Shown piece after piece: positions 28,432 through 35,639 of a DNA stretch of 64,000 nt. The translations under genes and the position numbers were made by a program. Each line of letters opens with the position of its first letter. Positions within the stretch are counted from its first letter, which is position 1. The notes beneath the pieces are model-generated. The model searched no databases and was not told the DNA's origin. It saw nothing but the letters and a program-made list of their open reading frames with translations. This DNA comes from Bacteroidetes bacterium 41-46. Lineage in GTDB: Bacteria; Bacteroidota; Bacteroidia; Bacteroidales; UBA932. The DNA is taken from contig MKTA01000019.1 of NCBI GenBank assembly GCA_001897515.1, positions 37,726 through 101,725 of the forward strand. The letters are read 5' to 3'.

Positions 28432-29949
28432 ATGAAAAAACAGTTGACAAGATTAGTAATGCTCACAGCTATTTCATTATTTGCTGCGAGCATATCTTTT
28501 GCTCAATCTGGCATAGATGGTGAAAAATTCAGAACAAGGCAGATAAGAGGGAGCACATACGATCTGCTAAACAGCATCTCAACAAAAACCGGCCTCATGT
28601 TTATCTATGACAGCAAGTTGATTGACAACAAAAGGAGGTCAAAACTTGACGCGGGAGAGTACACAATAGAGGAGGCGGTAAAGAGTATTACCGGCAACAG
28701 CCAATTGAAAATCAAAAGAGATGGCAACCACATACTGGTTTTCAAAGAGATGGCTCCGGAAAAAAGACCAGAGGATATACTATACAATGGAGAACGCTTC
28801 ATACAGATAGAGGGCAGGGTCACCGACAGGCACAGCGGAGAGCCCATAATGTTCGTTACGGTCAACCCCGAGGGGTGTTCAATAGGAACAGTTACAAACC
28901 AGGAGGGCCAATTCAGACTTACTATTCCAGACTCCCTTTCAGAAAGAGCGATATCATTCTCATCAATGGGATACGAAAAGAGAAAAATCTCTGCAAGTTT
29001 ACTGACACAAGGAGGCGCCACAATTGAGATGATGCAGAGTGTGATACCTCTTCAGGAGGTCATAATTAAGGTTATTGACCCGGCTACAGTGCTGTCTGAG
29101 GCGCTTAGGAGAAGAGGTGCAAACTATAGCCCATCACCAATTAATATTACAGGATTCTTCCGAGAGGGCACCGAGTTCAAGGGAAATCTCAGTCTAAGTG
29201 AAGCGGTTATAAAAATATATAAAACAGGCTTCTCCCCAACACTTACTACCGATCAGGTGAAATTGCTTAAAATGAGGAAAATTACCAACATGGAGGGCCG
29301 GGACACCATAGTAGCCAAACTTAGATCCTCACTTAATGCAGTCCTGTTGCTTGACATAATGAAACACCCGCCGGATTTTCTGGAGAGAGTAGGGATGAAC
29401 TATTACAATTTCACACATACTGGTGTAACAGAAATTGATGAGAGAAGAGTCTATATATTTTCATTTGTACAGAGAGATGAGATAGTTGAGGCACTCTTCA
29501 AAGGAGATCTGTATATTGATGCAGAGAACAGTGCCCTGGTAAAGGCAGTATTTGAGGTCAATCCAAATCATATCAGAAAATTTTCAGACAATCTGATAGT
29601 AAAGAGAAGCAAAACTCACGAAGTCATCCCCGTTAAAGCCTCTTATGAAGTCTCCTACAAACAATTCAGAGGCTACTACCACATAAGCCATGTAAGAGGA
29701 GACCTAAACTTCAAGATCAGAAAAAAGGGGCGCCTCTTCACATCTCCCCTCCACCTCTGGTTTGAGATGGCAAATTGCAGAACCGATACTGAAAATGTGG
29801 AGCGCTTCCTTTCAGATGAAAGACTCTCCACAAGAGACATTTTCTCAGATGTCCAGTTCACATATGACCCCAACTTCTGGGAGCACTTTAATATAATAAT
29901 TCCGGAAAAAAAGATTGAAGAGATTATCAGGGAGTATAATTTCCGTTAA
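28432..29949 (+). CDS. STN plus carboxypeptidase-regulatory domain protein lacking a TonB receptor barrel
   Basis: A 505-residue exported protein. The signal peptide MKKQLTRLVMLTAISLFAASISFAQ is followed by an STN (secretin/TonB short N-terminal) domain (about 45-110, STYDLLNSISTKTGLMFIYD), a CarboxypepD_reg-like domain (about 125-205, IQIEGRVTDRHSGEPIMF), and a C-terminal region (about 225-505) homologous to the protein at 25726, including TGFFREGTEFKG and FWEHFNIIIPEKKI. A SusC/FecA-type receptor would be about 1000 residues with a plug and 22-strand barrel; neither is present. As the third gene of the sigma/FecR operon it probably signals to FecR through its STN domain. Confidence 0.85.
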   Translation: MKKQLTRLVMLTAISLFAASISFAQSGIDGEKFRTRQIRGSTYDLLNSISTKTGLMFIYDSKLIDNKRRSKLDAGEYTIEEAVKSITGNSQLKIKRDGNHILVFKEMAPEKRPEDILYNGERFIQIEGRVTDRHSGEPIMFVTVNPEGCSIGTVTNQEGQFRLTIPDSLSERAISFSSMGYEKRKISASLLTQGGATIEMMQSVIPLQEVIIKVIDPATVLSEALRRRGANYSPSPINITGFFREGTEFKGNLSLSEAVIKIYKTGFSPTLTTDQVKLLKMRKITNMEGRDTIVAKLRSSLNAVLLLDIMKHPPDFLERVGMNYYNFTHTGVTEIDERRVYIFSFVQRDEIVEALFKGDLYIDAENSALVKAVFEVNPNHIRKFSDNLIVKRSKTHEVIPVKASYEVSYKQFRGYYHISHVRGDLNFKIRKKGRLFTSPLHLWFEMANCRTDTENVERFLSDERLSTRDIFSDVQFTYDPNFWEHFNIIIPEKKIEEIIREYNFR

Positions 29950-29960
29950 CAATTATTTTA

Positions 29961-30782
29961 TTACGGCGTTTTCAACCCGGTAAAATTATCTTTGAGAATT
30001 ATATATATGGCAGCAGCGTCATCTGAAGAGACCCGACCGGCCCATCTGACAAAGAATGCCAGCATTGATTTTTCAATATCCGTAAGGTTTATCAGGTTTT
30101 TATTATTTTTCACTAACAGCACTCTGCATAATGCACAAAAGGGGTAGGCAAATGCCGGGAAATAGCTGTGACTGTCCGGATGTTCATAATAGTAACCGGT
30201 TAGTGAAACTATACTTCTTGATAACCTGTCCAGCTGCTCAACGCTCATTTTTGGAGTAAAAAACTCAGTGCTTAGAAGTAGTTCAAGATAATTTCTGTCC
30301 ATAAAAGAGTTGACATTACCAATCTCACCTTTAAACAACATAGTCTTTGCCTCCATAACATCAGGCTTCAGATTTTCATATAGCTTAAGCAATGCCCCCG
30401 CACCATATTTTCTTTTAGCAAGTTCAGTCAGCCCGTTATAATTCTCAATAACATAGAGTATCCCGTCATAAGGTGAAGTTTGCGGAGTGTCCCAGACAAT
30501 ATAGTCCCATCTTAACGGGTAATACATACAGGTATGTGAGAGCCCCTCAGTTGTTAATTTGGACATAGCCTCATCCGGAATCTGAAATGTATCAATCCTT
30601 TGCTGATAGTTTTCAAACCTGTCCCAGTAATTTGGTTCCTCACAAAATCCATAATTATATACATATCCTGTGAATTTCCCGTCAACGACATCCCTATCCA
30701 GCGATTCGCCCTCGGCCAGAGGCTTTTCGCAAGAAAATAGTAGCACTATTACGGCAGAAAGAACAGCTATAAATTTTTTCAT
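29961..30782 (-). CDS. Lipoprotein of unknown function
   Basis: I do not recognise a family. The gene encodes 273 residues from ATG 30782 (the track uses TTG 30785), with a lipoprotein signal MKKFIAVLSAVIVLLFSC ending in a Cys. The mature part is largely helical after about residue 100, with charged stretches such as LTELAKRKYGAGALLKLYENLKPDVMEAKTM, an aromatic-rich early part (GYVYNYGFCEEPNYWDRFENYQQ) and no catalytic motif. It converges on the STN gene 11 bases away and is separately transcribed. Location is probably the periplasmic face of the outer membrane. Confidence 0.7.
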   Translation of the reverse strand: MKKFIAVLSAVIVLLFSCEKPLAEGESLDRDVVDGKFTGYVYNYGFCEEPNYWDRFENYQQRIDTFQIPDEAMSKLTTEGLSHTCMYYPLRWDYIVWDTPQTSPYDGILYVIENYNGLTELAKRKYGAGALLKLYENLKPDVMEAKTMLFKGEIGNVNSFMDRNYLELLLSTEFFTPKMSVEQLDRLSRSIVSLTGYYYEHPDSHSYFPAFAYPFCALCRVLLVKNNKNLINLTDIEKSMLAFFVRWAGRVSSDDAAAIYIILKDNFTGLKTP

Positions 30783-31030
30783 CAATTGAATATTAACAAC
30801 GTAAAGTTAACAATTATAATTATCCACACTTTTTATTAAAAGATATGTTGCTGAATGTCAAGCAGAGTAATGAAACTCGTGCTTTATAAATTAAAATTAA
30901 AATATTTCTCTAAATTTTTGGTTAACAAATAGTTGGAAATTGAGAAAAATGTAATAACTTTATTTTATAAATGTATTAATAGTTATTTCGTAAACACTAT
31001 TATAAAGACACTTCTTAACAATTAAGCTAT

Positions 31031-31435
31031 ATGAAAAAAATATTTATTTTATTAGTCGCTATTATAACTCTTATGAGTTGCAGCAAAGAAGACCAACAGG
31101 GGACAACTCTTGAATTAAAGATTACAAAACAACCTGTATTTACACAAAGTACATCTGTTGTTTCATCTTCTTTTACCGGTACAATTATTGGATTACAACA
31201 ACCTGTAACTGTAATTATTGAGTGGTTTGTTGAATCACCCTTTCAGGAAAACCCGATGCATGTTTCAACACAACTCGTTACATTTAACGAAGGAACTTCA
31301 GTAGCAAAAGAAACAGTAAATCCTGTTAAAGATCCTTATAATTCAAATCCCACTTATTACTGGGTTAGATTTAGTTGGTCTGATAGCAATGGAATTCAAT
31401 ACGTTGTAAGCGAAAAAGTATATTGTAAAAAATAA
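31031..31435 (+). CDS. Small AT-rich lipoprotein of unknown function
   Basis: A 134-residue protein from ATG 31031 with lipoprotein signal MKKIFILLVAIITLMSC. The mature part is a single beta-rich domain (ELKITKQPVFTQSTS, TVIIEWFVESPF, YYWVRFSWSDSNGIQYVVSEKVYC), resembling an Ig-like fold by pattern only. No family is recognised. By eye it is more AT-rich than the metabolic genes around it, and it sits between a 245-base AT-rich gap and the repeat cluster at 31.6-32.1 kb beside tRNA-Asn, which suggests an accessory gene. A terminator follows the stop. Confidence 0.68.
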   Translation: MKKIFILLVAIITLMSCSKEDQQGTTLELKITKQPVFTQSTSVVSSSFTGTIIGLQQPVTVIIEWFVESPFQENPMHVSTQLVTFNEGTSVAKETVNPVKDPYNSNPTYYWVRFSWSDSNGIQYVVSEKVYCKK

Positions 31436-31466
31436 CGCTCTTACTATAAAACTGACTAAATATAAA

Positions 31467-31501
31467 AACACTTGACCTAACTCTCGGCAGGTGTTTTTTT
31501 G
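31467..31501 (+). terminator. Intrinsic terminator of the small lipoprotein gene
   Basis: AACACTTG (31467-31474) pairs with CAGGTGTT (31488-31495) through 8 pairs including one G-T, with a 13 nt loop, and runs into seven T residues (31494-31500). It lies 31 bases after the lipoprotein stop. Confidence 0.75.
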
Positions 31502-31675
31502 TGTTTAAAATCTCAAGTGAACTAAGAGTCTTTGACTAGAATTTTCTCCATGAATTTTCATCTTTCCGAGTATTATTCTGCATCCTTTTCATTGTGTGAA
31601 CAGCAATTCATACAGATTTGAGTGGTGCTTCGCCATGTTATGCCATTCGGCAGTCGATTTGTTCCGGCCTGAGCA

Positions 31676-31877
31676 CAGGCGTGGGTGGGACGAACCTCTA
31701 TCACCATCATAAAGAGTTAGTTGCAAAATATACTTTTTTGCTTTTGTAAAATCTATGTTTTGCAATACGCAGCCAATCAGCCCCACAGAGGTTCGTCCCA
31801 CCCAAACCCGCAACCACCTGAACCTGCTTTTAGGCCAAAGGCCGTAGAAGCGAGGCGCTAAGGTTTTTTTGCGCAGC
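31676..31877 (+). repeat. Dispersed intergenic repeat, copy 1
   Basis: A core of about 138 bases runs from CAGGCGTGGGTGGGACGAAC to TCCCACCCAAACCCGCAAC and is bounded by a perfect 17 bp inverted repeat (GGGTGGGACGAACCTCT at 31683-31699 against 31787-31803). Homology to copy 2 continues through GGCCAAAGGCCGTA (31833-31846) to TTTGCGCAGC (31868-31877). Copy 2 lies at 51689-51872 in the opposite orientation and matches end to end, with a diverged AT-rich centre of nearly equal length (GAGTTAGTTG vs GAGTTAATTG). No open frame of quality is inside. Confidence 0.8.
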
Positions 31878-31904
31878 GTACTCCAGTACGTGAGCACAAA
31901 AAAA
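31864..31904. repeat. T-tract/A-tract hairpin repeat, copy a
   Basis: T7-GCGCAGCGTACTCCAGTACGTGAGCAC-A7. The GTACT/AGTAC arms and the T/A tracts can fold into a long imperfect hairpin that would look like a terminator on either strand. Copy b at 32017-32059 differs at only a few bases, and the flanks (GAGGCGCTAAGG vs CAAGGCGGCAAAG; GACCGCAAGC vs GACTGCAGCC) are also related, so the repeat unit is about 68 bases. Confidence 0.75.
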
Positions 31905-31979
31905 GACCGCAAGCAAAAAAAGATGCATTATGTATGCAATTCGTATGCAAATCTTCCGCACCTAATAATTAACCATTCT

Positions 31980-32100
31980 AAAATTGATTAAAGACTGCAG
32001 ATGCAAGGCGGCAAAGTTTTTTTTTGCGCAGCGTACTCTAGTACGTGAGCATAAAAAAAGACTGCAGCCAACGAAGCAGATGCAGTCTTTAATCAATTTT
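31980..32100. repeat. Nested palindromic element beside tRNA-Asn
   Basis: A perfect 20 bp inverted repeat, AAAATTGATTAAAGACTGCA (31980-31999) and its complement (32081-32100), encloses 81 bases. Inside lies hairpin repeat copy b (32017-32059, T9-GCGCAGCGTACTCTAGTACGTGAGCAT-A7). A third copy of the 8-mer AGACTGCA sits at 32059-32066, so the outer right arm can pair either with the far left arm or with this inner copy. Confidence 0.8.
32053..32090 (-). terminator. Intrinsic terminator of tRNA-Asn
   Basis: On the minus strand, 13 bases after the tRNA 3' end, AAAGACTGCA (32090-32081) pairs perfectly with TGCAGTCTTT (32066-32057) across a 14 nt loop and runs into a T7 tract. This stem reuses the right arm of the larger palindrome. 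Confidence 0.78.
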
Positions 32101-32103
32101 AAG

Positions 32104-32177
32104 CTCCTCGTCTAGGACTTGAACCTAGGACCCCCTGATTAACAGTCAGGTGCTCTAACCGACTGAGCTAACGAGGA
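32104..32177 (-). tRNA. tRNA-Asn (anticodon GTT)
   Basis: The minus strand reads TCCTCGTTAGCTCAGTCGGTTAGAGC..., with a 7 bp acceptor stem TCCTCGT/ACGAGGA, D-arm AGCTC...GAGC, anticodon loop CTGTTAA with GTT, T-arm GGTTCAAGTCC and discriminator G. The CCA end is not encoded. It is a single 74 nt tRNA gene, followed at once by the palindromic element that supplies its terminator. Confidence 0.97.
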
Positions 32178-32251
32178 ATTTTATTCGCGTTTTGGGAGTG
32201 CAAATGTAAGTGGAATTTTATAAAAGTCCAAATCTTTATGTCAATTTTTTA

Positions 32252-32259
32252 TAACTTTG
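32252..32259 (+). promoter_or_regulatory. Possible -7 box for the HU-like gene
   Basis: TAACTTTG matches TAnnTTTG exactly and lies 19 bases before the ATG, giving a short leader. The -33 region is AT-rich but has no clean TTTG at 19-21 base spacing. Confidence 0.4.
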
Positions 32260-32278
32260 CCTTTATATATTAGGCAAT

Positions 32279-32971
32279 ATGGATATACAGATGATTTCAG
32301 AGTTGCTCGTTGAGCTCATAATGGACAATGACAGGGTCTCCCTGCCCGGAATGGGCAGCTTTATTGCAGAGCCGGCTCCATCTGTATTTTCAGACAAGGC
32401 TACGGTTATACACCCTCCTTTTAGAAGAGTGATATTCAGAAGCAAAGAGACTTGGAACGATGGTTTACTTGAGGCAAAATATTCACAGCGCACAGGGGTG
32501 AAAGAGGATAGAGCAAGAGCATATGTTGCTCAATTCATCGCATCTCTTAGTTCAGAACTGGAGCTTAAGAAAAGGGTAGATTTCCCCGGGTTTGGTTATA
32601 TGAGAATAAACGAAAGAGGGACTAACTCATTCATTATTGATAAAGAGTTGTTTATCAGCAAAGACTCCTATGGTCTGGAGCCTATAACCATAAAACTGCT
32701 TGAAAAACCGGGAACAGTAGAGAGCCTTAAAACAAGAAGGTTAAAGATTTATTCAGATGAGGATGTAATTAAAAGCCTCTCGTCAGAGAAGAGAGGCTTC
32801 AACCTTAAGTTCAAAATTCCAAAAAAGGCAATTAAATGGGCCCTTTTTGCTACAGGTCTGGCAACAATTGTAATCTTGATTGTGATGTTTGGAGACCAGC
32901 TCAAACCTGTTTGGGAGTATCTTCTTTACAGTAAAGAGGAGAGAGAGATACTCAAAAGCATAGTGAAGTAG
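32279..32971 (+). CDS. HU-like (CCDC81-type) protein with C-terminal membrane anchor
   Basis: A 230-residue protein. Residues about 1-60 (ISELLVELIMDNDRVSLPGMGSFIAE) and 65-130 (SQRTGVKEDRARAYVAQFIASLSSELELKKRVDFPGFGYMRI) look like the paired HU-like domains known in Bacteroidetes SPOR-domain proteins (CCDC81-type prokaryotic HU). A basic linker follows, then one membrane helix at about 186-206 (WALFATGLATIVILIVMFGD) and a short charged tail. No SPOR domain is present. The topology would keep the HU-like part in the cytoplasm, so it might tether DNA or a partner to the membrane; this is inference. ATG 32279 follows an AT-rich leader after the tRNA. Confidence 0.75.
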   Translation: MDIQMISELLVELIMDNDRVSLPGMGSFIAEPAPSVFSDKATVIHPPFRRVIFRSKETWNDGLLEAKYSQRTGVKEDRARAYVAQFIASLSSELELKKRVDFPGFGYMRINERGTNSFIIDKELFISKDSYGLEPITIKLLEKPGTVESLKTRRLKIYSDEDVIKSLSSEKRGFNLKFKIPKKAIKWALFATGLATIVILIVMFGDQLKPVWEYLLYSKEEREILKSIVK

Positions 32972-32983
32972 GATATATCTTAT

Positions 32984-34081
32984 TTACCCTACCATCCTTT
33001 TTCTGAATTGGCCAGGAGTTGTTCCGGTCTCTTTTCTAAAGGCACGCAGTAGTGAATTCACAGAGGCAAAGCCTGATTCCTCAGCTATATACTCAAGTAT
33101 ATGATTTTCATCAGAGAGAAGAAGCTTTTTTGCATATTCAACTCTGTAGTGATTAACGAAATCTGTGAAAGTTGTATTGTAAACTACATTTACAACAGAT
33201 GAAACATAGGAACGGTTTGTCCCAAGCTCCATTGAGACATCTGTAATCCTAAGGTCTCTTCTGCGGAATATCTCCTTCTCTCTGAAAAGAACCAGAAGCT
33301 CTCCCTTTATTTTATCTCTTGTCTTTTCCTGAATCCCTTTTGAACATTCATTTTGCTCCTCTCTGCCTTCTGGCTTAGCCTCATGTGACTCTTCATTAAA
33401 ATCCAATACTGAAAACCTTTGTATATACCCTGTGTGGCCTATATAAAATAGCATTAATGAAAATGCAAAAGATGGCATCATTAACAGCAATGAAGATTCC
33501 GAAAAGTAGTCCCTCCCTATTATTCCCGCTGAAACAGAGAGCAAGCCGGTAAAAAAAAGAAGAAAAAGCATCCTGTTGAGCCAATCCAGCTCTCTCCCCT
33601 CAGTTGAAGAATAGTACTCATTTATTCTCTTATGATAGTTTCTTATAAGCCTGCAGCCATAAACTACAACAAGGGGAACCTGCACGACAAAAATTAGTCT
33701 TACAATTTTTCCTGCAATATCAACAAGTCCCTGAGCAAAGAGATGAGCCAGTATAACCAAAAGAGATCCAATCAGAGTGGGAATAAATATATTTAAATTT
33801 TTCAGAGATAACAGAGGCTCCTTAGCGAGAGATTGTATATAGAGATAGAACAGAGGATATACAGAAAGCATCGCAATTGAATAGAGAGAATCAATTACCG
33901 AGTAAATCCGGGAATAACCATAAAAATAGACCGAATGGGAAAAATATAATATGGTAGAGACCCCCATAAAGATCAGAATCAACTTCTGAGGCAATTTACT
34001 GCGCTTTAAATCCGCCGCCATAACAGCCGTCCAGAAGAGGCATACAAAAAAGGGCAGCAGGGTTACAATATCTCTAAACAT
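32984..34081 (-). CDS. AraC-family regulator with membrane-embedded N-terminus
   Basis: 365 residues. The N-terminal 230 residues hold about seven hydrophobic helices (IVTLLPFFVCLFWTAVMA, LILIFMGVSTILYFSHSVYF and others). A charged linker of about 25 residues (EESHEAKPEGREEQNECSKG) precedes a C-terminal AraC DNA-binding domain (about 255-365) with DVSMELGTNRSYVSSVVNV and EYIAEESGFASVNSLLRAFRKETGTTPGQFRKR, the two helix-turn-helix motifs. This is a Bacteroidetes one-component membrane-bound regulator; the signal is unknown. It converges on the HU-like gene and diverges from the MATE gene, which could be a target. A perfect hairpin lies 52 bases upstream of its start. Confidence 0.87.
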   Translation of the reverse strand: MFRDIVTLLPFFVCLFWTAVMAADLKRSKLPQKLILIFMGVSTILYFSHSVYFYGYSRIYSVIDSLYSIAMLSVYPLFYLYIQSLAKEPLLSLKNLNIFIPTLIGSLLVILAHLFAQGLVDIAGKIVRLIFVVQVPLVVVYGCRLIRNYHKRINEYYSSTEGRELDWLNRMLFLLFFTGLLSVSAGIIGRDYFSESSLLLMMPSFAFSLMLFYIGHTGYIQRFSVLDFNEESHEAKPEGREEQNECSKGIQEKTRDKIKGELLVLFREKEIFRRRDLRITDVSMELGTNRSYVSSVVNVVYNTTFTDFVNHYRVEYAKKLLLSDENHILEYIAEESGFASVNSLLRAFRKETGTTPGQFRKRMVG

Positions 34082-34132
34082 AGGGCTATCTTTGTCCTTC
34101 CAAATATAAAAAATAAAACGGTAAAAAAGAAT

Positions 34133-34179
34133 GATGGCAGGTACAGAAAACTAACCCCCAATTTTCCATACCTGCCATC
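34133..34179 (-). promoter_or_regulatory. Perfect 11 bp hairpin upstream of the AraC-type regulator gene
   Basis: GATGGCAGGTA (34133-34143) and its exact complement (34169-34179) enclose 25 nt. On the minus strand the stem is followed by ATTCTTTTTTACC, giving a terminator-like shape about 50 bases before the AraC-type gene start. It could be an attenuator, or the terminator of a small minus-strand transcript. Confidence 0.55.
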
Positions 34180-34305
34180 GCAGTGACTTTTGCAACCACT
34201 TTTGTAATACAAATATAAAAATATTTTTAAACATTTATAATAAATTTATCTTTTTTTGCAGTAATCTGTGACCTTTTTTTAACATTTCGTTACTATTAAT
34301 AAGTT

Positions 34306-35622
34306 TTGACAAAAAACCGATATTTAGAAAACCTTAAGATTGCAGCACCAGTGATTCTGTCACTGGCCGGTCAGTCTGTTGTACAGATTGCAGACAGCAT
34401 TATGGTGGGCCGGACAGGGGCTACCCCACTGGCAGCAGTCTCATTTGCCGGAGCTATAATAACAAATGTCATGGTAATAGGGCTTGGACTGACTATTGGA
34501 CTAACTCCAATAGCTGGGATGCACTGGGCCAGAAGTGAATTTAAAAGGGTATCAGGTTATTTTCAAAACTCCCTCTCTGTGAACCTCATTTTTTCACTGC
34601 TCCTGGTTATGCTTCTTTTTGCCATTGCCCCGCTTATGCCTCACCTGGGGCAGCCTACAGAGGTGACATCCATTGTTTCAGGATACTATATGATGGTGTC
34701 TGTGTCACTTATACCTATGATGATCTTCCTTACCGGCAAACAGTTCCTTGAGGGGATAGGCAATACTCACTTATCAATGTATATTACTCTGTTTGCAAAT
34801 GCTCTAAACATTTTGCTAAACTATCTTCTGATTTATGGTAAAGGAGGGTTTCCTGAAATGGGAATTGACGGTGCAGGACTTGCAACACTGATATCAAGGC
34901 TTATAATGCCGATTTCTCTTTTTGCGGCCATAAACAGAAAGGACACATATATGCGGTTCATCAGGATGTTCAGTAAAGAGAACTTTTCGCTTAGGGAGCA
35001 TCTCCATCTGATAAGGATAGGTCTTCCAATTTCAGGGCAAATGGTAATAGAGTTCTTCTCACTTAGCGCAATTACATTTATGATGGGTTGGTTGGGCACC
35101 AAATCTCTAGCAGCCAATCAGATTGTACAGACAATGATAAATTTCACCTTTATGATTGCAAACGGAGTTGCAGCAGCCTCCACTATTCTGGTCAGCCATT
35201 CAACCGGAACAGGAGATATGAATGGTGCCAAAAGAAGAGGCTTCGCCGGTATAAGGCTCTCTGTCGCAGTTATGGGAGTGGCCTCCCTTACCTTTTTACT
35301 TTTTGGACGGGAGATATCATCATTATTTACTACAGATCCGGAGGTTGTTACTATAGCAGTAAAAATATTCTATGTTGTTGTCTTTTTTGAAATCTTTGAC
35401 GGGCTTCAGGTAACCGCTCTTGGTGCATTGCGAGGGCTGGCAGACACTGGCAAACCAATGTTCATCGCAATATTTTCATACCTCTTCATTTCTGTTCCGG
35501 TGGCCTATTTTGCCGGTTTTATCCTTAATTTTGGAGAGATGGGACTTATGTCTGGTTTTGCGTTCGGATTACTAGTTGCCGCAATACTTTTCATAAGAAG
35601 ATTCTCGCTCCTCACAAAATAA
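34306..35622 (+). CDS. MATE family efflux transporter
   Basis: A 438-residue inner-membrane antiporter exporting drugs or metabolites with Na+ or H+. About 12 hydrophobic helices are seen in two halves, starting LKIAAPVILSLAGQSVVQIADSIMVGR and the second-half repeat LIRIGLPISGQMVIEFFSLSAITFMMGWLG; family residues GVAAASTILVSH and ALGALRGLADT are present. The start codon is TTG at 34306 (LTKNRYLENLKIA), since no ATG lies close enough to keep the first helix. It is divergent from the AraC-type gene. The serine hydrolase gene follows 17 bases after its stop. The substrate cannot be inferred. Confidence 0.92.
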   Translation: MTKNRYLENLKIAAPVILSLAGQSVVQIADSIMVGRTGATPLAAVSFAGAIITNVMVIGLGLTIGLTPIAGMHWARSEFKRVSGYFQNSLSVNLIFSLLLVMLLFAIAPLMPHLGQPTEVTSIVSGYYMMVSVSLIPMMIFLTGKQFLEGIGNTHLSMYITLFANALNILLNYLLIYGKGGFPEMGIDGAGLATLISRLIMPISLFAAINRKDTYMRFIRMFSKENFSLREHLHLIRIGLPISGQMVIEFFSLSAITFMMGWLGTKSLAANQIVQTMINFTFMIANGVAAASTILVSHSTGTGDMNGAKRRGFAGIRLSVAVMGVASLTFLLFGREISSLFTTDPEVVTIAVKIFYVVVFFEIFDGLQVTALGALRGLADTGKPMFIAIFSYLFISVPVAYFAGFILNFGEMGLMSGFAFGLLVAAILFIRRFSLLTK

Positions 35623-35639
35623 TTCATTATTTTTGGAGT

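Larger units (their letters stand above)
31436..32278. other. 843-base non-coding stretch holding repeats and tRNA-Asn
   Basis: No credible protein gene is seen between the small lipoprotein and the HU-like gene. In order it holds a terminator, about 170 bases with no recognised content, dispersed repeat copy 1, a T-tract/A-tract hairpin, a nested 20 bp inverted repeat with a second hairpin copy, the tRNA-Asn terminator, tRNA-Asn and a possible promoter. The 107-residue minus ORF here is repeat sequence. Confidence 0.75.

Noticed and set aside
31676-31877. Integron attC site or gene cassette
   Set aside because: Size and imperfect inverted repeat are suggestive, but no RYYYAAC/GTTRRRY core sites flank the element and no cassette-like gene or integrase is present.
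31589-31912. 107-residue minus-strand ORF
   Set aside because: It lies wholly in the dispersed repeat and hairpin sequence, and its equivalent at the other repeat copy does not preserve the frame.
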